Below, one piece after another: positions 13,410 through 22,662 of a stretch of DNA of 64,000 nt (its first letter is position 1; each line of letters opens with the position of its first letter). Source of the DNA: Zygnema circumcarinatum (taxonomy: Eukaryota > Streptophyta > Zygnematophyceae > Zygnematales > Zygnemataceae); contig CM074817.1 in NCBI GenBank assembly GCA_037447605.1, forward strand, positions 1,441,174 through 1,505,173. Reading direction: 5' to 3'. A program made the position numbers and the translations under genes. The notes below the pieces were generated by a model that worked only from the letters and a program-made list of their open reading frames with translations, was not told where the DNA came from and ran no database searches.

Positions 13410-13430
13410 CACGTGGCGCTGTCCCATTGG
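13410..13430 (+). promoter_or_regulatory. ER-stress response element match (G-box + ATTGG)
   Basis: CACGTGGC, eight bases, then ATTGG. On the opposite strand this reads CCAAT-N9-CCACG, the ERSE consensus bound by NF-Y plus an ATF6/bZIP28-type bZIP. It lies 456 bp upstream of the start codon of the membrane protein gene. Confidence 0.65.
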
Positions 13431-13698
13431 GCCCTTGTCGCTTCCGGCTAAAGCGCGCGTGTGGAAAAGCGCGTCCCGCGGGATGGGAGGACCGTCGCAC
13501 GTCCGTCGTACTTCGTCGCATGGCGTCGCAGGTAATCGCAACACGCGTCAAGCAGCGCATGCCGCGTCTGCGGGGAACACGTGGCGCTCTCCGGGCCACG
13601 GTGTGGGCTCACCGCGGCCTTATCCGCGTACAGGCACCAGGCAATCCGCTCTCGCACGCGTGGTGGGAACGTGCCCAGCACGCAGCGCCAGCGGACCG

Positions 13699-13719
13699 CC
13701 AATCAACGCCCGCCACGTT
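13699..13719 (-). promoter_or_regulatory. ER-stress response element match
   Basis: Reads CCAAT-N9-CCACG on the + strand (CCAAT, eight bases, GCCACGTT). The bZIP half is CCACGTT rather than a full G-box. It is 167 bp upstream of the membrane protein start. Confidence 0.6.
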
Positions 13720-13731
13720 GGCACTGTTCTC

Positions 13732-13752
13732 CACGTGGCATCTCCCGATTGG
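13732..13752 (+). promoter_or_regulatory. ER-stress response element match
   Basis: CACGTGGC, eight bases, then ATTGG. It has the same spacing and orientation as the 13410 copy and lies 134 bp upstream of the membrane protein start. A TATA-like GTTATAAGG follows at about 13769. Confidence 0.7.
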
Positions 13753-13885
13753 TCCATCCTGCGCGTAGTTATAAGGAGGCCCCCCCTCCCTGTGCCCACT
13801 TGCAAGTGCTCTTTCTCTCCCTCTCTCGCCCTCCTCCCTACCTGCCAAGCTCAAGCTCTCGGCTCTCTGCTCTCTGCCGGAAGCC

Positions 13886-15345
13886 ATGGCGGGCCTTGCG
13901 TTCCATGTGGAGAGGGTGGAGGAATTGGATACTGCGGTGCCAATGGAGACGGATGAGATATTTGAGACGGTTGAGATAGTTGAGACGATGAAGGCGGAGG
14001 ATGTGCGGCCTCGGTTGAACGACCAGTTCAGCATGGGCCTTGTCGCTATACTGCTCTTGAATGTGTTGGTGTGGGCCGCGAGGGGCACGCTCTTCACGCA
14101 ATGGGAGTTTGTGCAGCTGGCGATTGTGTTTGTCGTTTTGGGAGCGTTCGTCGCCAGGATGTCCAATCTGCTGTCGCTTATGCATCTGAAGGAACTTTCG
14201 ATGCATTATTACAGTAAGGTAATGAAAGGATTGTTGCAAGGCGCATTCACTTGTCCGAATACGCGATAGCTCCATTTGGGAAACCAAGTAAAATGTTTAT
14301 TTTGAAGCTAACGAGCTTTCCCGTTTGCTTTTGCAGAACCCTCACTTGGAGGATGCTTCGCTCAGAAGCCTTTACAGCTTAGAGAATAGCGCACGGGTGG
14401 ATTATTTCACGCAGCACACAGGTTTGGTTCTGAACTCTCGACTAGAATAAATTGGCTCTTTGTCTTGAAAGGTTGAGTTGTAGGCTCAATTTCTTTCTTT
14501 TGTTTGACTTCACAATCGATCAAAATTGGCAGTGACAGGAATAGGTTCATGATGAGGGTTGGGGGTCTAGAATTACAACCAAGGTTAGGTTGAGTGCCTG
14601 CAGCTTCATTGGCTTGATGGTCGGAATAATTGAAGGAATATAGGGGCGTTTGTGCGTGTCTATCTCTGTGCAGTTCTGCGGTCCGCTACAAAGACAGCGG
14701 AAGGAGAGTCCATCATGCGCTCGGGTGGCTACATGCTCGTGGCTTGGGTCTTTGTGTCACTGAAGGTCGATTTCTTCGACAAGTCCGCATGGGACCTTTT
14801 GCAGTTGGCACTCTCCCTTCTTCTTGTCACACTGATTGTCCTCGACATCACCAATCTGCTGATGAAGAAGAAGTTGGATCGATTGTTTGAGAAGATGTTT
14901 GACACGGTATGTGCACCTCCATACAAAGCCGCGGGATTGTTTGGATAACTTATCTCTCAAATAAAGAAATGGATCAGAAAAAACAAGTTTTGCAGCCTTT
15001 GCTTGATGTAGTTGCTTTGAGTTCGCTTTACTGCGGGAATGAATGAACTGACCGATGATGAATGAATGCTCCATGCTGTGGGCGGAGCAGGCTGTGGGGA
15101 GGCTCAAGTTTTGCGTTGATCACGCCGAGCCGTGTGTGAAGGCGGAGCAGTTGCGGGAGTGGGTTCTCGCGGGGTCTCGCAATGCAGGGTGGGAGGGGGA
15201 CGAGGAGTGGGTGCGCTGGTTATGGCCGATTGTGTTCGATCGCCTTCTTTGGCACCCGCAGGTAGAGGTGTGGGAGCCCACCCTCAAGGTGCGGCATGTG
15301 TGGTTCATGTGGCGGAAGGAGGAGGCGTTTGGGCTTGTATTCTAA
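13886..15345 (+). CDS. Unrecognised four-helix membrane protein
   Basis: Function not recognised. Four exons: 13886-14218, 14337-14421, 14674-14906, 15091-15345. They total 906 nt, or 301 residues, with consistent phases. The ATG at 13886 follows a TATA-like promoter at a reasonable distance. The first about 45 residues are acidic. Hydrophobic segments follow in two pairs: MGLVAILLLNVLVWAARG and VQLAIVFVVLGAFVARM, then GGYMLVAWVFVSLKVDFF and LLQLALSLLLVTLIVLDI. This is a symmetric two-hairpin layout with a hydrophilic middle (about residues 100-155) and a Trp-rich soluble C-terminus. The last acceptor (15090) has a weak polypyrimidine tract, so exon 4 is the least certain. Three ERSE matches upstream suggest an ER protein induced by protein-folding stress. 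That is inference, not homology. Confidence 0.72.
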
Positions 15346-15420
15346 GCCTCAAGAGGAAAAAGGGAGGAAAAAGGGAGCGGAAGGAGGAGGCGTTTGGGTT
15401 TATATTCTAAGCCTCCAGAG
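15312..15420 (+). repeat. Duplication spanning the stop codon of the membrane protein gene
   Basis: A 44 bp segment at 15312-15355 recurs at 15377-15420 with three mismatches (offset 65 bp). Both copies contain the sequence encoding the last residues and the TAA stop, so the second copy lies in the 3' UTR. Confidence 0.9.
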
Positions 15421-15545
15421 AGAGGGGGGAATGGAAGGCGGTGGTCTTTGCTCGTCAGATTTGTATTTGTTCCTGGCCCAACATCGGGGTTTAGTTCAGT
15501 TCGTTTTTTGTACAGCGAGAGTGGAATAAGCGAAGAAATAAGTGA

Positions 15546-15601
15546 AGAAAGGGAGGCGGAGCAAGTCGTCTGCAGAAAGGGAGGCGGAGCAAGTCGTCTG
15601 C
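15546..15601 (+). repeat. Perfect 28 bp tandem duplication
   Basis: Two identical adjacent 28 bp copies (15546-15573 and 15574-15601) with the core AGGCGGAGCAAGTCGTC. No function is apparent. Confidence 0.93.
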
Positions 15602-16036
15602 TTGTTGAACGTTGCAGGGTCGTCAGCAACATCACGAGTGTTGCTTTTTTTTTTTTGTTTTTTTTCACATTCGTTATTCAGCTTCATTTTCTATTTCAGT
15701 TCAATTCAGATCAGGTTAAAGAAAATTTAGACTGAAGCTGAATAATAATGATTTGTGAAGAGTGATTATTTAGAGTAAGTTTTTGCTCTTCGTTGTCTAG
15801 CAAAGTTCATGGTTGTTGCGTTTTTTTTGTTCAGTCCATTGTTTAGTTTTAGTTTCAGTTTTAGTCAAGGTCAGTTGTAGTTGAGTCTCTCCCTTGTCAG
15901 TTGAGAAACTTGGCTGAAAGTCGCTTTAGCTGCAAGGCCATCGTCGTCGTCCTCATCTTTCTGTATTTTTTTTGGCGTTTTTGCGCCATTTCATGACGAG
16001 TGTCGAACAATCTGAAAATGCCTTTTCTCTCTTCTC

Positions 16037-17026
16037 GAGATACAATATCGTGTACAGTACAATATCGTTTGCGATACAGTATCGCTCGAGATACAATATC
16101 GCCTTCTATAAATTATCTTTTGCGATACTATATCGCCACCGATACATTACAATTTCGATACAATATTTCATGCGATACAGTATTATTCGCGATATACTAG
16201 CGCTTGCGATACGACGTCGTCTGCGATACAATCTCAATTGAGATACAATATCGTTTGCAATACAAGACCATTTGCGATACAATATCGTCACAATAGCGTC
16301 TGCGATACAATATCGTCAAAGATAAATTATCGTCTGAGATATAATAACTTTTGCAATACAATATCGTCTCTTATACAATTTCCTATGCGATACAATGTCG
16401 TCTTTCATACAATATCGTCTGCGCTACAATAAGCCTTTGCGATACAATATCTTTTGCGATACAATTTCATTTTCGATACAGTCTCGTTTGAGATACAACA
16501 AGATCAGCGATGCCATATCGTTTCCGATATGATACCGTATGAGGTTCAATATCGTATGCGATATATTAAAGTTTGCAATACAATATCGTTTACTATACGA
16601 TATCGTCTGCGCTAAGATACCGTTTTGCGATACAATCTCAATTGAGATACAATATCGTCAGTGATAAAATATCGTTTGCGATGCAATGACCTCTGCAGTA
16701 CAATATCGTCTGAAATATAATATCGTTTACGATACAATATCTTTGCGATACAATATTGCCTTTTATCAAATATCTTTTGCGATACTATATCGTCTCCAAT
16801 ACAATATGTTTTCGATACAATATTGTTTGCGATACAGTATTTTTTACGATACAATACCGTTTGCGATACGATATAGTCTGCGATACAATCTCAAATGATA
16901 TAAAATATCGTCTGTGATAGAGTATCGTTTGCGATACAATAGCGTGTGCGATACAATATCGTTTGCAATACAATATTCTCTACAGTACAATATCGTCTAC
17001 AATACAGTACAGTACCGTATTGTATC
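16037..17026 (+). repeat. Degenerate GATACAATATCG minisatellite array
   Basis: About one kilobase is built almost entirely from a diverged unit of 16-18 bp with consensus close to TTTGCGATACAATATCGT, roughly 55 units. The core is a near-palindrome: GATA and TATC flank CAA. A second level of order is visible. GATACAATCTCAA recurs at 16225 and 16882, and TTTTGCGATACTATATCG recurs near 16121 and 16778, both 657 bp apart. This indicates an old duplication of a multi-unit block. The last unit (about 17015-17026) is inverted (CGTATTGTATCG). No open reading frame of interest crosses it. Confidence 0.92.
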
Positions 17027-17498
17027 GAACCTCAAGGTGTATAGTACCGAGCTATAGCGCCACGCCACGTGACTCCTATCCGTCCCTTCCCCTGTAACCG
17101 CACCCTTGCAATCGGCAATGGATTTGGCATTGATTCCATCATCCACAAGTTTTAGGGAGGCAGCCCCGCCCTCCCCTGCGCATGTTCAGCAACAACTCGC
17201 ACTCATGAGGGGGATCCCAAACAATGCGCCGCGTCGGCCCAAAGGCCAACGAAGGTCGCGCCTCTCGTCCGTACACAGGCATGGCAGTCCAACACGGCGC
17301 AGGACTCAAACATGGCCATGCACATCATGTTGTTGTTGGCCCTCTAGAGTCAGACGCAGGCTGTGTGTGGTTTGTGTTGTTGTTCACGTTCATGTTGTTC
17401 ATGTTCATGTTCATGTTGCGGTTGTTGTTCGCCGGAGGGATGGTCCCTCGGCGGACAGCCCGAGTGGGAAGCGGCGGAGCAGGAGGCGGCAGGGCGGG

Positions 17499-17530
17499 GT
17501 TTAGGGTTAGGGTTTAGTGTTTAGGGTTTA
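17499..17530 (+). repeat. Short interstitial telomere-like repeat (TTTAGGG type)
   Basis: Four to five imperfect TTTAGGG/TTAGGG units. TTTAGGG is the plant-type telomere unit. They lie downstream of the O-fucosyltransferase gene. Confidence 0.8.
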
Positions 17531-17699
17531 AGCGCTGAAGGGCTCAGGGTCTGCGGCGGACTGCGGTAAAAAATATGCGCTTTCAGGTAAAAGATTCGCA
17601 TCCGCACATCATCATCATCATCATCGGCCTCCTCACAGACCAAGAAAGAAGAGGGAGAGAGCGCAACAACAACAATGAAGCGTGAGAGGAGATGAAGGG

Positions 17700-17765
17700 G
17701 GAAGAGAGAGAGAGGGAGAGAGAGAGAGAGAGAGAGGGTGCGAGAGAAAGAGAGTGAGAGAGAGA
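17700..17765. repeat. GA microsatellite
   Basis: Interrupted (GA)n with GGGA interruptions, beyond the 3' end of the O-fucosyltransferase gene. Confidence 0.9.
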
Positions 17766-17894
17766 CCGTTTAAGTTCAAATTGGAAGGAAGTACAGAGAG
17801 GTGGGAACAAGGTCAACAAGAGTCTTGACGGTTTGTAGAAATCTCTGTTGCTTTGAACAATAAACAATGAAGGAATGCATTTGCAAAAAAATAT

Positions 17895-19766
17895 TTACGG
17901 AAGCACAACGTTGTCGCACAGCATAGAATCTCGGCAGTTCGCCGTACTCAGTCCGTACCGCATCCGTTCTATGTCGACTGTGAAAGTCGACTTGAAGGTG
18001 CCAACAAAAACGGAACTGAGGCTGCATATGACCTTCTCCATGGTCGCCAGAACCAGCTCCGTTCCGTTGAGGTTGGCCGCGTGCAGGGGACGCGTCCACG
18101 TGGCACCCTCTTCCAAGCGAAGCTGAACAATGTGGACAGCTTTTTTGGAGCTTTTGTTCAACTTTTTAAAAATTGCGTCCAACTGCACAAATGAAAAAAC
18201 AGGTTAAAAAAAAAAAACAAAAAAAAAACAAGAGAGTGAGCTATGAAACGCCCCCTTTCCACACAGACCTAAAATCTGAACCCTAAAAAACTGAACCCTA
18301 AAACCTCGACCCTATCTACCCTCCCTGCAAGGCCTTTTAAAAACTGTATTGAATCATCAATCACATCTTTATTACCCTAATTCCAATCAATTTTTTTCGA
18401 ATTTTTACAGTGCTTCACATTGAAATCCTCACCTCTTCAGAGCGCGCATTTGTAGCCAAAAACATGGTGCTTATATTGTACATTTTCAGCTTCTCCCATA
18501 GACAAAAGATGACCTGCTCGAGGGGACGATAACACCCGTTCAGCGGCTCAGAACACCAACTTTTAAAATCACCTCGACGGAGATGAACCCCCATAAAGGG
18601 CTCATTCTTTAACACATTTTCAACATAGAGCCGCCCCGTTTCAAGTATCGCTCTATGCGGTTGAACGGCGAGCATGCTGCTGCATGCAGAGGACCGCTCA
18701 AAGGGAGCATCTCTTGGCCCATCCGTCACTGTCCTTATATGATTATGATAGAAATCCCCCATATATAAGACGTTTCCCGTCACATTTTTCATGATCTCCT
18801 CCACCTCCTTCACGGTGAGAAACAAAGCATTTGGGCCAGACCAAATTTGGGGCTTCAAATTAGGTTCAAATTTTATAGTCTCCCACTGGGGATGCCTGTA
18901 CGGCTCAGATGCATTCTTAATCTCACACCCCTTCTCGCTGTAACAATAGATTTGGTCCACCACCACTGCATGCCCCAGCTTCTGCATGTACTCTGCTGAT
19001 GTCATGATGACGTCATCGCCATAGCATTGCCGGACATGGTCTATGTCGAACGTGACGTGACGGTCGAACTTTCCGTCAACTTCGGAGCGTTCGACGGTGA
19101 CGATTAAAGTTCGATTGAAGAAACCCGCGAAGGTGAGGGCGTTGCGGAAACACTTGATGCGGTTGCTGACCTGCAGAAAATTATCAAAGGGAAAAAAAAA
19201 AGGTTCAACAAAAGGGCATTAAAAAGAAGGGTGTTATTATTAGGGCATCATTTGGACTGATTCGATTGAAGTTTAAGCTTGTGGTGGGTTTGATCTATTC
19301 ATTCGTTTTCCCTCTGTGGAATGAAGGGGGACTGTCTAAACTTGAAGAAAATAACTGTAAGGCAAACAAATCTTTATTTTGGAAAGAGTTTTTCTCGGAA
19401 TCAGTTCCATAGTCCTTAGAACGGATCGATTTTTTCTCATGTATCCCTGAGAAAAAAATGTTCACGTGTGTTCTCCGCGTTCTATGTCAGTTGGAGTGAT
19501 TCTATGTTGAATTTTTTGGTGTGCAATTGTACAGCAAATTTAGTACCACTGAGGTTCACCCTTATAGCACATAACAGCAGTTCCTTGCCTGAATCTCTTC
19601 TGTGAATGCGGTCCCTTATTAAAGTAGATTCACTTACCCTTCCATAGGCGCAACGCATCACAAGGAACTTCCCCGCGGTTGGCTTCCACTTCCAGAAGCC
19701 CTGTTCTTTGTAGCCCTCCACTGACTTTCCGTTGTAGACACGGGAAGGGCAGGCCCTGCCTTCCAT
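17895..19766 (-). CDS. O-fucosyltransferase-family protein
   Basis: Likely GDP-fucose protein O-fucosyltransferase-like enzyme of the secretory pathway. Three exons are clear: 19766-19638, 19170-18433, 18182-17895. They total 1155 nt (384 residues) with matching phases. Family features: an N-terminal GKFLVMRCAYGRVSNRIKC segment, then LTFAGFFNRTLIV, and the donor-binding motif FMGVHLRRGDF, ending in LSTANCRDSMLCDN. The in-frame ATG at 19766 begins just before the fold and gives no signal peptide or membrane anchor. An upstream exon encoding one is therefore likely (somewhere in 19.8-20.4 kb), but I could not join one with confidence. A telomere-like CCCTAAA stretch lies in the last intron. The acceptor substrate cannot be inferred. 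Confidence 0.8.
18267..18323 (-). repeat. Degenerate telomere-like CCCTAAA units in an intron
   Basis: Several CCCTAAAA units separated by short spacers lie within the last intron of the O-fucosyltransferase gene. Confidence 0.7.
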
Positions 19767-19887
19767 GAAAAAAACTCGTTTAAGTTTCAGTCAGAAAAGA
19801 ACGAAACTTCTTGCGTTAATTGAAGACAGAACTGCTCGCTCTCCCCTTTCCCTCCGTACATCCTTCCTTTACCCTCTCCCCCACCCC

Positions 19888-20037
19888 CAAGTGGCGGATT
19901 CAGAATTTTTGCAGTGAGGGGGCTAAGCCCGCTTTCAGCATACAATACAGAAGATAAAATTAATAGAAGTTGAAGTTTCAAAATCTGAGGGGGGAGCTCA
20001 AGCCCCCCAACTTGTATATGTAGGTCCACTACTGCCC
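19888..20037. mobile_element. Possible small non-autonomous element remnant
   Basis: A 150 bp segment starts AGTGGCGGATTCAGAA and ends with TGTAGGTCCACTACTG, whose reverse complement resembles the start (AGT-GTGGA). It has G-run/C-run interiors (GAGGGGGCTAAGCCC and AAGCCCCCCAAC). Similar ends are common on dispersed plant repeats. No coding capacity or clear target-site duplication was found. Confidence 0.25.
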
Positions 20038-20038
20038 C

Positions 20039-20040
<2 letters not shown>

Positions 20041-20085
<45 letters not shown>

Positions 20086-20090
20086 TCTCT
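20041..20090 (+). repeat. CT microsatellite
   Basis: Nearly pure (CT)n run upstream of the O-fucosyltransferase coding region. Confidence 0.95.
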
Positions 20091-20998
20091 CTCCATCTCC
20101 TCTCCCCTCCGTCCGCTGTCTCACACTCAGCTAGAGCAGCGGATGACACGTGGGAGGATTGCTTACCCTCCATCAGAAGAGGACAAAAACCGCCGCCCGG
20201 CCGACGCTACCGCCTGCACATGCAGAAAATTCTGGACACAATCAAGCTCCTTCACTAAAAAATTAGAAAAGAAAAGCGAAATATTTTCACATTTAGCTTC
20301 CACACGTTTATCGAACCCCTCCCTTTGTTAAATTAATCGATGAAGGCCTTTTTAGGTTTTTAGAACACGTCTCAGATCTATAACTCACATTTTCTTCATT
20401 TGTTCTGAAAACCTCCACACTCTTTAATCCGCCCCTTAGTAATGTATGCGATTCCACCCCTTCCAAAACCAAAAATATTAAAAATAAATCCAATACTGAA
20501 TCATAAAAAGTAACTAGTCTCCTTCCTCTTCTCATGGCTTTTTTCCCTTTATTATCCCCCCCTTTTTCAACTACATCACAAAACTAAAAAGTGGGTTTTC
20601 CAGATCTGCATGTTTCAGAAGTGGGTCTTCTTCCTTTTCCCTTATTTCGCCCTCCCCCCTCTGCTCCCTCCCCCATCCCACAACCGCAGAGTCTGGCGGT
20701 TTCTAGGGCTCAAAGGATCCATGGCCTCCGGCCGGCTCCCCCCTTCGGCCCAGCCCGAGAGGCTCTCCAAAGTGGCCCTTTCAGCCCCTTTCCGTACGGA
20801 CAGCCTCCGGGCCCTCTCCCTCTCCTCTCCCTCTCCGTCTCCCTCTCCCAAGTTGCAAACCGAGGCCCAAAAAGTTTGCAACTTCCAAACCGAAGTTTTT
20901 CGTCTCCATCAACTTTGCTGAATGTCAACCGTTCGCACTTGCGATACCGTTGATAGATCGCGGGCGAGAGCCAATGAAACGTCGTTGTGACAACAAAA

Positions 20999-21019
20999 CC
21001 AATGAGAGAACGCCACGTG
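20999..21019 (-). promoter_or_regulatory. ER-stress response element match
   Basis: CCAAT, nine bases, CCACG with a full G-box (GCCACGTG). It is about 1.2 kb upstream of the first recognised exon of the O-fucosyltransferase and in the gene's orientation. A second ACACGTGAC box follows at about 21024. A degenerate copy (CACGTGTC-N8-ATTTG) lies at 21084-21104. Confidence 0.65.
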
Positions 21020-21696
21020 TACAACACGTGACGCCCCGCCAAGCATCGACAGCCAGAGAGCGAGGAATAGAGGAGAGGCGTGCCACGTGTCTCCGCCTGA
21101 TTTGTTGGTAGTTTAATTCTTGTGTGCCTACACTATTTTCTTAACCTGGTACAAAACGTTTTTGCTGATGTCATAATATAGGCACGGTCCAAAGTCGCCG
21201 TGATTATGAGGTACAATTTTCGTAAGAAAAAAAACGAATCCGTCCCTTTTTTGGATCGACACACTCCATTTTTCGCCGGGCAGATTTTAATATCGACAAA
21301 AAATGTTTGAAAACGGAAAATGCCTTTTTTCACACCTTTTTGGAATCGATACACACCTTTTTCGGTCGGGCAAATTTCATTTTACAAAAAAAAGGTCGAA
21401 ACCCTAAAGAGTGCGTCTGCCCTGCGGCCCCTGCCACAAGGTGTACTGTACTTGCATTTTCGTACATTTCTTTACAAAACTGTACGGTGGATATATCACT
21501 ACCCAAAAAGAACTTGTTTTTCGAGTTGTACGGATAGACGGAAGGTTTGTCGTTCTGTGTCAGTTGGACAGCGGATACGACAAGGAAACGCGTATACGAC
21601 AAAATACGGACATGCTGCTTTGGAAGTGCAGTGTCGCCAAGTGCACACCAGTCGGCCCTGTCGGCAGTACGGACCGGGGCCCGACTGCCGTTTCCC

Positions 21697-21860
21697 CTTA
21701 GGGTTCGGGTTTTTAGAGTTTTAGGGTTTTAGGGCTTTAGGGTTTGAAGGGTTCTAGGGTTCTAGGGCTTTCAATTTTACGTGTTTGAGGGTTTTAGGGA
21801 TTGTGGGTTTTAGAGCTTTAGGGTTTTAGGTTTTTAGTGTTCTTAGGGTCTCTAGGGTTT
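21697..21860 (+). repeat. Degenerate interstitial telomere-like tract (TTTTAGGG/TTTAGGG)
   Basis: About 160 bp of diverged TTTAGGG, TTTTAGGG and TTCTAGGG units with spacers, all in one direction. Confidence 0.85.
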
Positions 21861-22662
21861 TTTATTCGTCGTTTTCTCGCCTCTCGTACTTCCGCAAGAC
21901 CCTTCCCTTGGTTTTTTTTAATACTCTCGGACTGGCTTTGATCCGTCCCTGCTCCCTCCCATCTTCCAAAATTATTCAGAAGTGAAATTTGCGGCCGCAG
22001 CTTGGTCTATATCCGGAGGAGGGAAAGCTCCGCGGGGATGTTTTTTGAGCCTCTGCCTCCCTCACACCTCACAAGAGGATGAAAACTACGACAGAAACTC
22101 AGTCACTGGAATGTAAATGCGTGTCATATATACTTTTTTGAATCCTCCATCAAAGAAATGCAAGAAACAAGAAACATACCATTCAGGCCATCCATATTTC
22201 ACTGCTACAAGCGGCCGCTTCATACCTTATAAGCACTATTCTCACTTCCACTTCTTCTCTCTATTTTAACTCGTTAGATCTCATTCAACATTTTCCGCCT
22301 ATGGATCAATGTGTAGTCCAGATGAGGAATAGCTCCACATTTATCATTTCTTCCTAAAGAAATAGTCGAAAACGTATCCTTTATAAAGGTACGAGATGGC
22401 ACAGCAGCCAAAGCAGCAATTCACTTCAAAGAAAGTATCACTCCAATCGATTCCCTAGCCATCTTCCTACATTCTAAGGGCCAAAAGCTAGCAGCTTGTG
22501 GGGTATAATCGTAAGTCAGATAGGAGGAACATTCAGATAGAACCATTAAGAGACACATCACCCTTCAAAAGCTTCAACGTAAGCTCCGAAAGGGTGAGTT
22601 GAGGGGATGAACGAGAGGGAGAGAAGGGGAGGAGTAAAACTGCTTTCTGTATGACAATAACC

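Larger units (their letters stand above)
12775..13885. promoter_or_regulatory. Divergent promoter between reductase and membrane protein
   Basis: About 1.1 kb separates the start of the reductase (-) from the start of the four-helix protein (+). The half nearest the reductase carries a four-copy ACGTCA tandem repeat. The half nearest the membrane protein is GC-rich with several CACGTGGC boxes and CCAAT/ATTGG boxes, including three ERSE matches. Reading frames inside it are artefacts of the GC content. Confidence 0.7.
15346..17894. other. Gene-free, repeat-rich gap
   Basis: No gene is supportable. It holds the 3' UTR of the membrane protein, a 28 bp direct repeat, T-rich DNA, the GATACAATATCG array, a GC-rich piece (17100-17500) ending in TTTAGGG units, and a GA microsatellite beside the O-fucosyltransferase 3' end. 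Confidence 0.6.
19767..22662. other. Intergenic region with promoter, repeats and telomere-like DNA
   Basis: No complete gene seen. The part nearest 19767 probably contains the 5' exon and leader of the O-fucosyltransferase. It then holds a possible short mobile-element remnant (19888-20037), a (CT)n run (20041-20090), a pyrimidine-rich stretch (20640-20850), an ERSE match (20999-21019), a degenerate direct duplication (about 21230-21400) and telomere-like units (21697-21860). Beyond 22000 it is the 3' flank of the next gene. Confidence 0.5.

Noticed and set aside
13390-14287. Several 110 to 190 codon frames on both strands
   Set aside because: GC-rich promoter composition and antisense shadows of the membrane protein exon 1. 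No domain similarity or splice support.
16037-17026. CRISPR-like array
   Set aside because: Units are degenerate, adjoin without unique spacers, and the window is eukaryotic.
17106-17517. Two + strand frames of about 100-130 codons
   Set aside because: GC-rich sequence with simple GTT/CAT runs, ending in telomere-like repeats. No recognisable protein features.
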